DNA from: Algibacter sp. L1A34
GTDB lineage: Bacteria > Bacteroidota > Bacteroidia > Flavobacteriales > Flavobacteriaceae
Assembly (NCBI RefSeq): GCF_009796805.1
Contig: NZ_CP047029.1
Coordinates: 3,486,001-3,550,000 of the forward strand
Direction: 5' to 3'
DNA length: 64,000 bases
Shown: positions 9,031 to 18,700 of the stretch, piece after piece
How the letters are laid out: every line of letters starts with the position of its first letter
Numbering within the stretch: position 1 is the stretch's first letter
Notes under the pieces: generated by a model
Seen by the model: only the letters and a program-made list of their open reading frames with translations
Databases searched by the model: none
What the model was told of the DNA's origin: nothing
Position numbers and translations under genes: made by a program

Positions 9031-10212
9031 CTATAATACTTTCTTGGCAACTAAAACTACCTTATTGTTCTCCATATTTGTTGTGAAGAATAGGTAGACT
9101 TCACCACCATCTTTAATATTAAGTTTTTTTCTGATATTTTGCACCGTTTCCGGGAAGTTTCTTGTGGTAATATTAGCTTTAATAAAACCTGCTTTTTTTA
9201 TTGCTTTTTTGTTATAGGGGAGTATAGTTTCAATTTTAAAAGCCCTTCCGGGGAAAGTTCTAAGATTATCACTTGTATATAAATGCGAATGTTTATGAAG
9301 TTTAGAAACTATTAATTGTTTAGATATAGAATGGAAAGCGCCCGATTTTAAAATGGCAGCATTAGGCTCATATAAATAGGTGAGTGGCTTGCTATAACTT
9401 GAATCTGTTATTTTTTCTTCATTTAAAATAAAATTAAACGATTCAATATTATCTTTTTTTAAGTTAGAAGTTTCAATACTTATCTCTCCATTAAAATCGG
9501 ATTCTAAAATCCAAAGCAATTCTTTTACTTCGTTATTTACAGCAATAACATGTATAGTTTTTACATGTTTTAATTCACCAATACCAACCGAAAAATCGAG
9601 TAGTGGTGATGTTTTTATCATGATGTTTTTACTGCGTTTAAAGAGTAAATCTAAATGCTCAGGAACATTTGGCAAACAGTCGTTTAAAAAAAAAACTTTG
9701 CCTTTGCTGTCGTGTCTCCTAGAAGGATCGATATAAATCCAATCGAAACTAGACGTGCTGCTTTTTAAATACTCTACGCCATCTGTACATGGCGTTTCAA
9801 TATTTTCAATGCCAAGTTGTTTGTAGTTGTGTTTTACTATTTGCGAGAGTTGTGGGTTTATTTCGCAATGTGTTACGCTTTTAAAGCGTTTAGAAAAGTA
9901 TAAGCAATCTACGCCAAAACCGCCAGTTAAGTCTATTACAGTTTCGCCTTGCATTAAATTGGCTTTGTGTTGCGCTGTAATTTCCGAAGAAGTTTGCTCA
10001 ATATTTAGCTTATTAGGAAAATAGATATTTTGAGTATTAAACCAAGTAGGTAATTTTTTTTCACTTCGTTTTTTTGCTTCAATTTGTTCTATAATAGCAC
10101 TAGTTTCAATATCAGGAAAGTTGGTGCCTTTTAATAAAACAGATGTAATATCTGCATGTAAATTGGCATCAATAAATTTTTGAGTTTCCGTATTTAAAAT
10201 AGAGGTATTCAA
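9031..10212 (-). CDS. SAM-dependent methyltransferase with THUMP-like / PG_1098 ferredoxin-like domains
   Basis: 393 residues. The central class I methyltransferase fold is clear: VIDLTGGFGVDCLYFSKRF (motif I, about residues 93-111, SAM-binding glycines), HCEINPQL (motif II acidic), and DWIYIDPSRR (about 160, in place of the NPPY-type motif). The N-terminal part (TSSEITAQHKANL) and C-terminal part match the Bacteroidota-specific architecture named after PG_1098, with a C-terminal THUMP-like domain, implying an RNA substrate. The start is a TTG at 10212, since no suitable ATG exists and the N-terminus LNTETQKFIDANL reads like its relatives. It follows the AI-2E gene by 7 bases on the same strand, so they are probably co-transcribed. 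Target nucleotide not assignable. Confidence 0.82.
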   Translation of the reverse strand: MNTSILNTETQKFIDANLHADITSVLLKGTNFPDIETSAIIEQIEAKKRSEKKLPTWFNTQNIYFPNKLNIEQTSSEITAQHKANLMQGETVIDLTGGFGVDCLYFSKRFKSVTHCEINPQLSQIVKHNYKQLGIENIETPCTDGVEYLKSSTSSFDWIYIDPSRRHDSKGKVFFLNDCLPNVPEHLDLLFKRSKNIMIKTSPLLDFSVGIGELKHVKTIHVIAVNNEVKELLWILESDFNGEISIETSNLKKDNIESFNFILNEEKITDSSYSKPLTYLYEPNAAILKSGAFHSISKQLIVSKLHKHSHLYTSDNLRTFPGRAFKIETILPYNKKAIKKAGFIKANITTRNFPETVQNIRKKLNIKDGGEVYLFFTTNMENNKVVLVAKKVL

Positions 10213-10219
10213 ACTAGAA

Positions 10220-11308
10220 TTATAATCCTTTAGTTAGTTTTTTTACAATTTTGTTTTCTGCCAAAAACTCTTTTAAAATCACTTTTATAACGGTGTAAGC
10301 AGGCACTGCTATAATTAAACCAATAATACCGAAAAGGATTCCCGTTATTAAAATAATCAAGAATATTTCTAAAGGATGTGATTTTACACTTTTAGAAAAT
10401 ATAATGGGTTGACTTCCAAAATTATCAATTAATTGCCCAATCATGAATACAATAAATACCCAAAAGGTTTTTGGTAAAATAACATTACTAAAGCTTTCGT
10501 CTAAATTGCTTGTCATGGTTAGGATAAGCATCAAAGCAGCTCCAATTAGTGGGCCAACGTAAGGAATAAGGTTTAACAAAGCGCATAAAAATGCAATAAC
10601 AATAGCATTTTCTACACCAATAATTAGTAAACCAATGGTATAAATAATGAATAAAATTAATATTTGAAAAATAAGACCTACGAAATAACGTGATAATAAA
10701 TCCTTAATTTTAGTTGAAGAGTTTTTCCAGCGAGACTCTTTGTTTTCTGGTATAAAAGTGAGTAAGCCATTTTCGAACAAACGGCTATCTTTTAAAAAGA
10801 AAAAAGAAATAAACAACACAGAAAAGAAGCCTATACTAAAACTACCAAGTCCACTTAAAACCGAGTTTAAAAAATCGGGAATCATGGCGAAATTAACTTT
10901 TGATAGTAGATTAGAATCTTTTAAAGATTGCTCAACATCAATTTCATGCAAATCGAAATAAGTCATAAATTGGACATATAAATTCTCGATATTGCCTTGT
11001 AATGCGTCAATATCTAAAAGTGATAAATTTTGTCCTTGTTTAATAATTAAAGGAATAAACAAACCTACCAAACCGATAAATAAACTAAGTAAAATGAGCA
11101 TAGTTACAATTACAGCAATGGTATTTTTAAATTTTAATTTACGCTCTAAGAACAAGACTATTGGACGTCCAATTAACGAAATTACTGCTGCTATAGCCAC
11201 GTAACCAATCACCGATTGTATTTGGTATAGAAAATATAAAGTAAGCGCTACGCCTAGAACTATGGCAATGGCTTTGAGTATACCGTTTGAAATAGTGTTT
11301 GAATTCAT
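10220..11308 (-). CDS. AI-2E family transporter (PerM-like permease)
   Basis: 362 residues with about eight hydrophobic helices, the family length. N-terminal pair of helices (LKAIAIVLGVALTLYFLYQI, then YVAIAAVISLIGRPIVLFLE), a soluble segment around 85-140, and the family's conserved C-terminal region with NLIPYVGPLIGAALM (about 245) and PLEIFLIILITGILFGIIGLIIAVPAY. The family includes AI-2 exporter TqsA and Na+/H+ antiporter-type members; a substrate cannot be read from the sequence. ATG at 11308. The minus-strand sequence TATATTTA just upstream is one base off the -7 consensus, so this is likely the first gene of the pair with the methyltransferase. Confidence 0.88.
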   Translation of the reverse strand: MNSNTISNGILKAIAIVLGVALTLYFLYQIQSVIGYVAIAAVISLIGRPIVLFLERKLKFKNTIAVIVTMLILLSLFIGLVGLFIPLIIKQGQNLSLLDIDALQGNIENLYVQFMTYFDLHEIDVEQSLKDSNLLSKVNFAMIPDFLNSVLSGLGSFSIGFFSVLFISFFFLKDSRLFENGLLTFIPENKESRWKNSSTKIKDLLSRYFVGLIFQILILFIIYTIGLLIIGVENAIVIAFLCALLNLIPYVGPLIGAALMLILTMTSNLDESFSNVILPKTFWVFIVFMIGQLIDNFGSQPIIFSKSVKSHPLEIFLIILITGILFGIIGLIIAVPAYTVIKVILKEFLAENKIVKKLTKGL

Positions 11309-11449
11309 GTTGTAAATATAATATTATTTAGGGCTAAATTTTTAAGACTTGTAGAGTTTTTGAAACTTGATTTACTTTTAGAAGATTTCAACGAGCTCAG
11401 TCTAACAATAATATTTAAATAGACATCATAAACGGTAGACGGTTTAGTT

Positions 11450-11950
11450 TTAAAAAAGTTGCTTAGTTATCTCGTAAACTGCAATATTTGTAGCTTGTAC
11501 AACATTCATGCTACTGTTCTGACCAAACATATCAATATGAATTACATTATCGGAAAGATTTAAAATAACTTCGGATACTCCGAAGTTTTCATCGCCAATA
11601 ACTAAAACTATTGGTTTTTCAGTTGAAAACTTAGCGGTATGGATAGGTTGACTTTTATCCGTTATTTCTAAAGAAATGATTTGATGATTATTATTTTTAA
11701 ATTCTTTAACAACTTCTATAGCCGATTCATAAATTTCATAATTAACTACTTTTTCTGTTGCTCGAGATGTTTTTGATACTTTACGCCCCAACTGAATATT
11801 TTCACCGCAAAGCACTAGTTTTTCAACACCAAAAGCATCGGCCATTCTAAACAAACTACCAATATTTGGTGCATTAGTTACATTGTCGCAAACCAATGTT
11901 ATTGGGAATGTGCGTTTCTTGAAGTTGGAAGTGTAGTGGGTGAGTTGCAA
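11450..11950 (-). CDS. TrmH-family (SpoU) RNA 2'-O-methyltransferase, probable TTG start
   Basis: About 166 residues from a TTG at 11950. The SPOUT hallmarks are all there: CDNVTNAPNIGSLFRMADAFG (motif 1, Asn and Arg), IVLVIGDENFGVSE (motif 2), and SMNVVQATNIAVYEI (motif 3, SAM-binding knot). It methylates a ribose 2'-OH in tRNA or rRNA. The frame stays open upstream to 12040, but that stretch is low-similarity sequence overlapping a separate small gene (11982-12194), and the family normally begins a few residues before the FPITLVCDN strand. The TTG at 11950 gives LTHYTSNFKKRTFPI and a 31-base gap to the upstream gene, so I prefer it. It is last in a minus-strand run from ppiC. Confidence 0.85.
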   Translation of the reverse strand: MQLTHYTSNFKKRTFPITLVCDNVTNAPNIGSLFRMADAFGVEKLVLCGENIQLGRKVSKTSRATEKVVNYEIYESAIEVVKEFKNNNHQIISLEITDKSQPIHTAKFSTEKPIVLVIGDENFGVSEVILNLSDNVIHIDMFGQNSSMNVVQATNIAVYEITKQLF

Positions 11951-11981
11951 TTTTGTTCTGTTATTAGTTGTGTTTTTTTTA

Positions 11982-12194
11982 TTAATTAAGGTGAAAAGCC
12001 TTTCCGCAAATATAGCTAGAATGACTGGTTCTATATCCAAAGCAACATGTTATGCCATCAGGACATTCATCATAATGAAAATTAGAAAAACCAGTTGAAT
12101 AGGTATTATTATTTATGTTATTTAAAGGTTGAAAGATTAACAATGTAATAATGATAAATGCTATACTTTTTAGATGAAAGGATGATTTTTTCAT
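11982..12194 (-). CDS. Small secreted or membrane-anchored Cys-containing protein, unknown
   Basis: 70 residues from an ATG at 12194, 11 bases after the DUF4159 stop on the same strand. It starts MKKSSFHLKS, then one hydrophobic helix (IAFIIITLLIFQPL), then a short polar domain with four Cys in the last 28 residues (ECPDGITCCFGYRTSHSSYIC). The composition (basic start, helix, Cys-rich tail) looks like a real signal-peptide protein rather than chance, and its position between two co-directional genes supports this. I do not recognise the family. It overlaps only the doubtful upstream extension of the TrmH-type gene. Confidence 0.5.
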   Translation of the reverse strand: MKKSSFHLKSIAFIIITLLIFQPLNNINNNTYSTGFSNFHYDECPDGITCCFGYRTSHSSYICGKAFHLN

Positions 12195-12205
12195 ACGTTT
12201 AATCT

Positions 12206-12847
12206 CTAATTCTCAAAAACATATTTTATAATATTAGCTCCCATTTTCAAGGCTTTTTCTCTAACATTGGCAGGATCATTATGTACTTCTGGATCTTCCC
12301 AACCATCTCCTAAATCACTTTCATAAGTAAATAATAGAATCAATCTGTCCTTTTCAAAAAGGCCAAATGCTTGTGGGCGTTTACCATCATGTTCATGTAT
12401 TTTCGGTAAGCCTTTTGGAAAGTTAAAAACCGAACTAAAAATAGGGTGGTTTGCAGGCAGTTCAATTAAATCTTTATTCGGAAATACTTTTTTGAGTTCT
12501 TTAGTAATGTAAGGCTGCATCCCGTAATTATCATCGATATGTAAAAATCCTCCTGAAATTAAATAGTTTCTCAGATTTTCGATATCTGTTTCGCTAAAAA
12601 ACACATTGCCATGTCCTGTCATGTGTAAAAAAGGATATTGAAAAATATCGGGACTGCTAACTTCTACATTTTCTACTTTCGGGTTTATTTTGGTGTCAAT
12701 ATTTTCATTACAAAACCTTATTAAATTTGGTAATGCTGTTGGGTTACCATACCAATCGCCACCGCCTTGATACTTCAGGATAGCCAAATCTTGCGGAAAG
12801 CAAGCTATCGAAAATAGACAAAATAAAATGAGCGAAATGAATTTCAT
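12206..12847 (-). CDS. DUF4159 domain exported protein
   Basis: 213 residues with a signal peptide (ISLILFCLFSIACFPQ). It matches the DUF4159 family: LAILKYQGGGDWYGNPTALPN at the mature N-terminus, then a ThuA/GATase1-like alpha/beta fold with FLHMTGHGNVFF, LRNYLISGGFLHIDDNYG, and a C-terminal LLFTYESDLGDGWEDPEVHNDP. In DUF4159 the latter half resembles a glutamine-amidotransferase-like fold, but no catalytic triad can be claimed here. It is found in Bacteroidota next to RsmE and TrmH-type genes, as here (13 bases from rsmE). Function unknown. Confidence 0.85.
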   Translation of the reverse strand: MKFISLILFCLFSIACFPQDLAILKYQGGGDWYGNPTALPNLIRFCNENIDTKINPKVENVEVSSPDIFQYPFLHMTGHGNVFFSETDIENLRNYLISGGFLHIDDNYGMQPYITKELKKVFPNKDLIELPANHPIFSSVFNFPKGLPKIHEHDGKRPQAFGLFEKDRLILLFTYESDLGDGWEDPEVHNDPANVREKALKMGANIIKYVFEN

Positions 12848-12860
12848 GTTTTAAGCTTTG

Positions 12861-13568
12861 TTACATTTCATTAATAAACGCTACGGAATGGCAGGCAACA
12901 ATAGCTGCTGTTTCTGTACGTAAACGTGTTTCTCCCAAAGTTACAGGAATAAAATCATTTTGAAGTGCTAGTTCTATTTCTTTAATCGAAAAATCGCCTT
13001 CGGGACCAATTAAAATGGTGATATCTTGTTTAGGCTTAAGCTCATTTTTTAGTGATTTTTTATCAGTTTCCTCACAATGCGCTATAAATAAATCACCAAG
13101 AAAATCTTGTTTTATAAAATTTTTAAAAGAAACAGCCTCATTTAATTTTGGTAAATAACAGCTTAGAGATTGTTTTGCGGCCGATTGTATAATGCGCTCA
13201 AAACGTTCTGCTTTAATAATTTTGCGTTCGCTATGATCGCATATAATAGGCGTAATGCTATCGATTCCAATTTCGGTAGCTTTTTCTAAAAACCACTCGT
13301 AGCGGTCGTTCATTTTGGTAGGAGCAACCGCTAGGTGTAGATTATATTTTTGTTTGGGCTGTAATGTTTTAGATGTAATTTCTGCGGTACATTTATTAAT
13401 GTTTGGTATAGAAATTTTTGCAGAGAATAACCAGCCTTTCCCGTTAGTTATGTGTAAAGTATCGCCAACTTGTTTACGCAACACTTTTACAATATGTCTG
13501 CTTTCTTCTTTTTCGAAAGAGAATTGCGTGGTGTTTTCGTTTATGTTGGGATTATAAAATAATTGCAT
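12861..13568 (-). CDS. rsmE: 16S rRNA (uracil-1498-N3)-methyltransferase RsmE
   Basis: 235 residues, typical RsmE length. N-terminal PUA-like domain (residues 1 to about 70, HIVKVLRKQVGDTLHITNGKG) and a C-terminal SPOUT knot with KMNDRYEWFLEKATEIGIDSITPI, IIQSAAKQS, ITILIGPEGDFS and LGETRLRTETAAIVA. These are the RsmE signatures for SAM binding and U1498 methylation of 16S rRNA in the decoding centre. Its ATG overlaps the upstream parvulin stop by one base (TAATG at 13566-13570), so the two are translationally coupled. Confidence 0.95.
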   Translation of the reverse strand: MQLFYNPNINENTTQFSFEKEESRHIVKVLRKQVGDTLHITNGKGWLFSAKISIPNINKCTAEITSKTLQPKQKYNLHLAVAPTKMNDRYEWFLEKATEIGIDSITPIICDHSERKIIKAERFERIIQSAAKQSLSCYLPKLNEAVSFKNFIKQDFLGDLFIAHCEETDKKSLKNELKPKQDITILIGPEGDFSIKEIELALQNDFIPVTLGETRLRTETAAIVACHSVAFINEM

Positions 13569-14206
13569 TAATTTTTGGCTTCAACAATTTTCAAAACTTC
13601 AATTTCCGCAATGTCTTTTGGTTCATGAGTTTTCAATACCACATAATACCAATTTTTTTCGGGAATATCAATAGTGAAAATATCATTTAATTGGTGACCT
13701 CCGTTAGCAATCTCGTTGTCAAAATCGGGATGTACATCAGTCGATAAAAACCAACCTAGATCTCCTCCTTTATTTGCGTTATCATCCATGGAGTATTGTT
13801 TCGATAAAAAGTCGAATGGTGCACCATTATTAAATTTTGCTATAATTTTATCACGTAAGTTGTTTATTTCTTCTAGGCTATATTTTGTGCCATCTAGATA
13901 AATATAAGAAACTCTATTGTATGTTTTTTTATTTTTTTCAACGACTTTATAAGCGGTTTTTTCAAATTCGTTTTCATAAACCTTAGTGCCTCCAAGGCGT
14001 AGGTCGAAAAGATCTGTTGTTAAACTTGTTTTGTGCTTTTCCTCGTTAAAGGTAATTAGCTTATTTTTTTTCGAGTGCTTGGATTCTAAAAATTGCTCGA
14101 TTTGCTCCGGAGTTTCAACAAGTTCTAATTGTTTTTCTATTGATTTTTGAGCGTTTAAAATGGAAGAAAAGCCTATGAAGGCTAGAATAAATATAGGTTT
14201 TATCAT
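13568..14206 (-). CDS. Periplasmic parvulin-type peptidyl-prolyl isomerase (PpiC-like)
   Basis: 212 residues from the ATG at 14206, which gives the signal peptide MIKPIFILAFIGFSSILNAQ. An upstream TTG at 14233 is rejected since it lies in the -7 box. The middle of the protein carries the rotamase domain: LRDKIIAKFNNGAPFDFLSKQYSMD, then GGDLGWFLSTDVHPDFDNEI, then FTIDIPEKNWYYVVLKTHEPKDI. This is the PpiC/SurA pattern for a folding helper of exported proteins. The N-terminal 100 residues are family-variable. First gene of the ppiC-rsmE-DUF4159 run, overlapping rsmE by one base. Confidence 0.85.
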   Translation of the reverse strand: MIKPIFILAFIGFSSILNAQKSIEKQLELVETPEQIEQFLESKHSKKNKLITFNEEKHKTSLTTDLFDLRLGGTKVYENEFEKTAYKVVEKNKKTYNRVSYIYLDGTKYSLEEINNLRDKIIAKFNNGAPFDFLSKQYSMDDNANKGGDLGWFLSTDVHPDFDNEIANGGHQLNDIFTIDIPEKNWYYVVLKTHEPKDIAEIEVLKIVEAKN

Positions 14207-14230
14207 AATATATGGGGTATATTTTAACGC

Positions 14231-14261
14231 CAAATTTAGAGTTAATGTTTGTGATATGAAA
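14231..14261 (-). promoter_or_regulatory. Promoter of the ppiC-rsmE-DUF4159 operon
   Basis: Minus strand: TTTC at 14261-14258, 19-base spacer, TAAATTTG at 14238-14231. This is a good Bacteroidota match (-33 TTTG with one mismatch, exact -7 TAnnTTTG). Transcription would start near 14226, giving a leader of about 20 bases before the ATG at 14206. Confidence 0.55.
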
Positions 14262-14538
14262 GAAGAAATATTAAGTTATTAACAATTTATTGTTGATAAC
14301 TTCAAAATCAGGCAATTAAATTAGTCTTTTTTTTAATTTTGAATAGAAGAAGAAAAGTAAACTTAAAACAAATAAAATTTCTGTTATTATAATGAAAACA
14401 GGTTATAATAAATTTTGTTTCAGATACATTTAACACAGCAACAGCGACAGAATTGAACAAACATGCACTGATGATACCTCATAAAAGAGCTAAGCTCTAA
14501 ATGTAAATTTGAGTTTTTTGTTTCTTCAGATTAAAAAA
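14262..14538 (-). other. Gene-free stretch with a 13-pair hairpin at 14273-14302
   Basis: No supportable gene here. At 14273-14285 and 14290-14302 there is a 13-pair inverted repeat (one G-U) with loop TTTA. There is no T tract, so it is not a standard terminator. It lies 12-40 bases upstream of the ppiC promoter and over 200 bases after the tsaD stop. A protein-binding palindrome is possible. The rest is AT-rich with short chance frames only. Confidence 0.4.
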
Positions 14539-15561
14539 TTATATTTTCAATCGAGCAGATGCTACAATATCTTGTTCTGCAAAATCACCTTCCAAGAATT
14601 TCAAATAACCCACAATAGCAATCATTGCAGCGTTATCTGTGGTAAATTCAAACTTAGGAATGTAAGTTGTCCATCCAAATTTTTGTTCACCATCTTTTAA
14701 GGCTTGCCGTATTCCTGAATTAGCCGATACGCCACCTCCAATAGCAATATGGGTTATGCCTGTTTCTTTTGTAGCGAGTTTCAATTTATCAATTAAAATT
14801 CCGATAATGGTATATTGAATTGAGGCGCAAATATCATTTAAGTTCTCGGCGATAAAATTTGGATTTGCTTTAACTTCTCTTTGAATAAAATATAAAACAG
14901 CTGTTTTGAAACCGGAAAAACTAAAATTTAACCCAGCAACTTTTGGTTTTGTAAACTTAAAGGCTTTTGGGTTTCCTAATTTGGCACGTTTATCAATTTC
15001 TGGACCAGCAGGATAGCCTAATCCTAAAATTTTTCCGCTTTTATCAAAGGCTTCTCCTACAGCATCATCGATGGTTTCTCCAATAACTGTCATTTCAAAA
15101 TAAGAATCTACTCGAACAATTTGTGTATGTCCGCCCGAAATAGTCATGGCTAAAAACGGAAAAGTTGGCTTATCAAAGCCTTCTTCATCTATAAAATGTG
15201 CCAAGATATGCCCCTGCATATGGTTTACATCTATCAACGGAATATTTAATCCATAGGCTAGCGATTTCGAAAAAGATGTGCCAACTAGTAAACTCCCCAT
15301 TAATCCGGGACCACGTGTAAAAGCTATAGCATTGAGCTGTTCTTTTGTAATATTAGCCTTTTTAAGAGCTTGGTAAACAACCGGAACTATGTTTTGTTGG
15401 TGGGCTCGCGAAGCTAGTTCTGGCACAACACCGCCGAATTCTTCGTGTATTTTTTGGGTCGCGACAACATTACTTAAAATTTTACCGTTGTGTATTACGG
15501 AAGCCGCTGTATCATCGCAAGATGACTCAATTCCGAGTATATAAATATTTTGTTCCTTCAT
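14539..15561 (-). CDS. tsaD: tRNA N6-adenosine threonylcarbamoyltransferase TsaD
   Basis: 340 residues, canonical length. N-terminal ASKHA fold with LGIESSCDDTAASVI, metal-binding HMQGHILAHF (two His), AMTISGGHTQIVRV, and GVSANSGIRQAL with the final TTDNAAMIA (Asp metal ligand). TsaD transfers threonylcarbamoyl from TC-AMP to A37 of ANN-decoding tRNAs with TsaB/TsaC/TsaE. ATG at 15561, divergent from the TamB-like gene. The order tsaD / tamB back to back is usual in Flavobacteriia. Confidence 0.97.
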   Translation of the reverse strand: MKEQNIYILGIESSCDDTAASVIHNGKILSNVVATQKIHEEFGGVVPELASRAHQQNIVPVVYQALKKANITKEQLNAIAFTRGPGLMGSLLVGTSFSKSLAYGLNIPLIDVNHMQGHILAHFIDEEGFDKPTFPFLAMTISGGHTQIVRVDSYFEMTVIGETIDDAVGEAFDKSGKILGLGYPAGPEIDKRAKLGNPKAFKFTKPKVAGLNFSFSGFKTAVLYFIQREVKANPNFIAENLNDICASIQYTIIGILIDKLKLATKETGITHIAIGGGVSANSGIRQALKDGEQKFGWTTYIPKFEFTTDNAAMIAIVGYLKFLEGDFAEQDIVASARLKI

Positions 15562-15638
15562 TAGTGAATTTTAGGCACAATAATTGTTAATTTTGAATCC
15601 GAATAAATGAATTAATAGATTCTATTTATTTCGAATTG

Positions 15639-15646
15639 CAAAAATA
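15639..15646 (-). promoter_or_regulatory. -7 box TATTTTTG for tsaD
   Basis: Minus-strand TATTTTTG followed by C, an exact TAnnTTTG match, predicting a start near 15634 and a 70-base leader. No good -33 at normal spacing. It lies in the 120-base space shared with the divergent tamB-like gene. Confidence 0.4.
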
Positions 15647-15721
15647 GTTTATTCTAAATAAAATTATAACGATAAGGGTATCAAAAAATTTCTAAAAATA
15701 CTATTAAAAATAGCAGGTATA

Positions 15722-18700
15722 TTGCTAATGCTATTCATCATTTTGGTGTTGATTCTTTCTATTCCTGCCATACAAACTGGGCTTGGAAATTATGTAACCA
15801 AGCGTATAAATAACGATTTTAAAACCAATATAAATGTTGATAAAGTAAGCTTGCAGTTTAATGGAGATGTTGAGCTTAAACAAATTTATATTCAAGATTA
15901 TAAACAAGATACACTTATAAGTATTGCTGAATTAAATACGTCTATTTTGGGTGTTAGAAACTTGGTGAATGGGCAGCTCGTATTTGGTGATATTGATATT
16001 GAGAACCTTAATTTTTATATTAAAACTTATAAAGGAGAATCTGATACCAATCTAGATGTTTTTGTTGCTCGATTTGATAGCGATAACCCAAGAACAGAAA
16101 AAAGCAGTTTTTTATTATCTTCCAGTGATGTTTCTATTTATAACAGTGTTTTTATGCTTTTAGATGAAAATAGAGAGACTACAAAAATACTTCATTTTGA
16201 AGATTTAAATATTAACGCTACCAATTTTTTAATTAATGGAAGTGATGTAAATGCCAGAATAAACACTCTAAATTTTAGGGATAGCCGAGGCGTTACGGTA
16301 AAGAATATGATGACTAATTTTAGTTACACCTTAACCGAAATGAATTTTGCTAACCTAGACATTAAAACCCCAAATTCTGAATTAAAAGGCGATTTGAAGT
16401 TCTCGTACGATAGAGCTGATTTTAAATACTTTACAGATAAGGTTTTGGTGTCTGCAAGTTTTAAAGATTCTAAAGTTCAGTTAGATGAATTGAATACTTT
16501 TTATAACGAGTTTGGTGTAAATCAAACCGCAACTTTTAGTACCGAAATATCTGGAACATTAAATAATCTACAAACCTATAATTTAAAATTAAATACCAAT
16601 AGAAAGACCCGAATTTACGGAGATATTAACTTTAAAAACTTGTTTAATAAGGAGGAAGGTAATTTTTATATGACGGGTAATTTTAGAAACCTATCATCTA
16701 CTTATAAAGATTTAAAAAGTTTGTTGCCAAATGTCTTGGGAGCTGCTATTCCGTCATCGTTTGATAGATTAGGCTATTTTACGGTTGTTGGCAATTCTCA
16801 AGTTACATCGTCTACTGTAGTTGCAGATATTCAGATAGATACCGAGTTGGGTTTTGTAGATTCAAACTTAGAAATAAACAAAATAAACGATATTGATAAT
16901 GCTGCTTACAAAGGTAATATTATTTTTACTGAGTTCGATTTCGGGACCTTTTTAAATGCGCCAGAAGTTGGTAGAGCGTCTTTAAATTTTGATGTAGATG
17001 GTAATGGTTTTGTCACTAAAACTATTAATACTAAGGTAAAAGGTGATGTTTTTGAAATTGAATATAACAACTATAAATATCAAGGTGTTAAAGTAGCTGG
17101 AAATGTAAAAAACAACATTTTTGATGGAAACCTTATTACCAACGATAAAAACTTAAAACTTAATTTTACTGGGCTTGTAGATTTTTCAGAAGCTATAAAT
17201 AAATACGATTTTGAAGCCAAGGTTGATTATGCCAATTTAAATGCATTAAACTTCATTAAAAAAGATAGTATTTCCATTTTTAGAAGTGTTGTAAAAATGA
17301 ATATGAACGCGAGTAATTATGATGATGCTCACGGTAAAATTTCATTTAGAAAAACGAAGTATAAAAATGAAAACGATACGTATTATTTTGATAAATTTGA
17401 TGTTTCTTCTCGTTTTAGCGAAGGTTTACGTTATATAGAAATTAATTCGCCAGATATTATTGAAGGCGAGCTTAAAGGGCGGTTTAAGTTTAAGGAGCTT
17501 AAAAAATTGTTCGAGAATTCTATTGGCTACATTTATACTAATTATATTCCAAATAAGATAGAAGACAATCAAAGTATCGATTTTAATTTCACAATTTATA
17601 ATAAAATTGTAGAAGTTATTTATCCGGAACTGGAATTGGCAAAAAACACTTTTATTCGTGGGCAAGTAGAAAGTGATGAAAGCCAATTTAAACTCACTTT
17701 TAAATCACCTAAAATTAAACTTTCAAATTATTTTGCAAACAACATCGAGTTGCAAGTAGATAATAGTAATCCAGTTTTTAATACGTTCGTAGAAATCGAT
17801 AGTTTAAATACCAAATATTACAATGTTTCTAATTTTAATTTAATTAATGTTACCGTTAATGATACGTTGTTTATGCGATCGGAATTTAAAGGCGGAAAGC
17901 GTAATAAAGATAATTACAACCTAAGTTTTTATCATACTATAAATGAAGCAAATGAATCTGTTATAGGTTTTAAACAATCGGATGTTACAATAAAGGATAA
18001 TAAATGGAACATCAATGAATTACAAGATAAGTTCCATAAAATATCTTTTGATAAAAAGTTTACAAAATTCAATATAGATAAGTTTAGAATTAATCATAAT
18101 AATGAAGAAATTAGACTTTCGGGTTTTCTTAGGGATTCAACAGAAAAAGATTTAAAGCTTAATTTTACAAATGTCGATTTAACTAAAATAACGCCAGATA
18201 TTGATAGTTTAACCCTATCAGGAAATGTAAATGGAAAGTTAGACTTATTGCAGCAAAATGGCAATTATTTACCGAATTCTAGTATTATAATTGACAATTT
18301 TAGGGTGAACGATTTTCTTCTTGGTTCTTTCGATGCTAATATTATTGGTAACGAATCGCTTACAAATTATAGCGTAGATGCTACAATAAAAAATGACGAT
18401 TCGGATTCCTTTACAGCAAAAGGAGATATTTATGTAGCCGGAAAACAATCTAAAATTGATGTCGATTTAATGTTCGATGGTTTCGATTTATATCCATTAA
18501 ATCCGTTATTAAGAGATGTTTTAAGTAATATTAGGGGTAAGGCCGAAGGAAAAGTAAAAGTAGTTGGAGATTTAGCTAAACCTAATTTTAATGGCGAGCT
18601 TTTATTAAAAAATGCCGGTTTGGGTATTCCTTTTTTAAATGTAGATTACGCTTTTGCGGAAAAGTCTTCCGTTTCCTTAAAAAATCAAAGTTTTATTTTT

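Noticed and set aside
11951-12040. N-terminal extension of the TrmH-type methyltransferase
   Set aside because: No family similarity, overlaps a more plausible small signal-peptide gene, and a TTG at 11950 gives the usual family N-terminus.
14310-14510. Minus-strand membrane-like frame between tsaD and ppiC
   Set aside because: No start codon, a stop just upstream, and composition typical of AT-rich spacer.
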